DNA from: Rutpela maculata
Taxonomy: Eukaryota > Arthropoda > Insecta > Coleoptera > Cerambycidae
Direction of reading: 5' to 3'
Assembly: GCA_936432065.2 (NCBI GenBank)
Contig: OW386285.2
Coordinates: 170,481,984 to 170,545,983, forward strand
DNA: 64,000 nt
Numbering within the stretch: position 1 is the stretch's first letter; every line of letters starts with the position of its first letter. Position numbers and translations under genes: made by a program. Below the pieces are notes generated by a model. The model ran no database searches. It saw only the letters and a list, made by a program, of their open reading frames with translations, and was not told the DNA's origin. Below, piece by piece: positions 63,501 to 64,000 of the stretch.

Positions 63501-63805
63501 AGGAAAATGTTAGACATTACATCTTTTTCATAATTCGTTGGCCGTTTTTGGTTTGATGAAAAATCCACAGAGTTATTTGAATTTGTTTATAACTATAATT
63601 TTGAAAATTATAAACAAATTAAAAAAAAGCGGCTTACATGAAGATATAATTTTTTCTCTCAATGCCATTGTAAAGTACATGTAAAAACCTGTATTTTGAA
63701 AAAAAAAAAATCCTCCTATGAGTCGATGCAATTAACAATAAGCGATGGAAATTACGAAATTATTATTGGTTATTATTGGTGGTAAAGGGTCTAGTTTCAC
63801 CAATA

Positions 63806-64000
63806 TTTGTTAAAAGGACACCACACTTTTCTTATGAAAAAGTGGTTTCAGTTAAATTGGATGAATTTTTAATATGTTGTAGAATTCGACTTTCTGATCA
63901 AAAGCTCTCATGGACCCTACATCTAGTTTCCGAGATACAGCTCAAGAAATGTACAAGAATGGCCCCTTGTACATTCAAATAATTACCGAATTCAAGATTT
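63806..64000. other. Window edge, no feature seen
   Basis: AT-rich DNA right of the inverted repeat. A short open frame (63,776-63,982) overlaps the repeat arm and has no recognisable similarity. Confidence 0.4.

Larger units (their letters stand above)
58404..63805. repeat. Large inverted repeat (about 5.4 kb) with non-arm interior
   Basis: The outer arm 58,404-58,735 is matched in inverse by 63,497-63,805, and the inner arm 58,965-59,413 by 62,148-62,603, with roughly 80-85 percent identity by eye. The order of the arm parts is conserved, so this is one long inverted repeat. Its right arm is interrupted by the duplicated palindromic repeat at 62,650-63,500. The interior (59,414-62,147) holds a minisatellite and unrecognised AT-rich DNA. 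No transposase was seen. True ends and target duplication are not resolved. Confidence 0.65.

Overview
The window looks like a transposon-rich, AT-rich heterochromatic segment of an insect (or other arthropod) genome. I found no convincing host gene. The insect reading rests on a gypsy-type errantivirus with an envelope gene, R1-clade-like non-LTR retrotransposons, Ty3/Gypsy elements and hAT-type MITEs; I cannot fix the order from sequence alone.

1-16,794: a head-to-tail stack of five non-LTR retrotransposon copies from three related families (called A, B and C here), all on the + strand, in the order A-B-C-B-A. Each copy ends in a poly(A) run and is followed directly by a (CTA)n array; where visible, each starts 5'-truncated right out of the previous (CTA)n array. 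This is the expected product of elements that target (CTA)n microsatellites and regenerate the target at each insertion. Copies of one family differ by only a few bases, so the stack is young. All three families share a hairpin in the 3' UTR whose stem bases change in a compensating way.

16,756-24,251: a decayed errantivirus provirus (gag, pol, env, 3' LTR). Its gag emerges from a CTA/CAA (Leu/Gln) codon repeat that continues the last (CTA)n array, so the stack probably grew inside the provirus gag. 24,252-28,016: a tandem-repeat element interrupted by a minus-strand Jockey/Rex-like retrotransposon. 28,017-37,850: a Tc1/mariner-type transposase relic split by a hAT MITE, then a satellite/foldback element interrupted by a minus-strand Ty3/Gypsy deletion derivative (30,272-34,407) and two further hAT-type MITEs. 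37,850-41,600: AT-rich DNA with small palindromes. 41,603-46,563: a 5-kb foldback whose arms are 601-bp higher-order repeats.

47,829-57,049: a complete, very young Ty3/Gypsy element with 1,721-bp LTRs (two mismatches between them), a tRNA-Lys primer site, an array of about ten 25-bp hairpin repeats in the leader, intact gag and pol, and a strong predicted -1 frameshift signal (GGGAAAC plus pseudoknot). 57,050-64,000: G-rich repeats, a large inverted repeat (58,404-63,805), a 540-bp pure polypurine minisatellite and a duplicated palindromic MITE.
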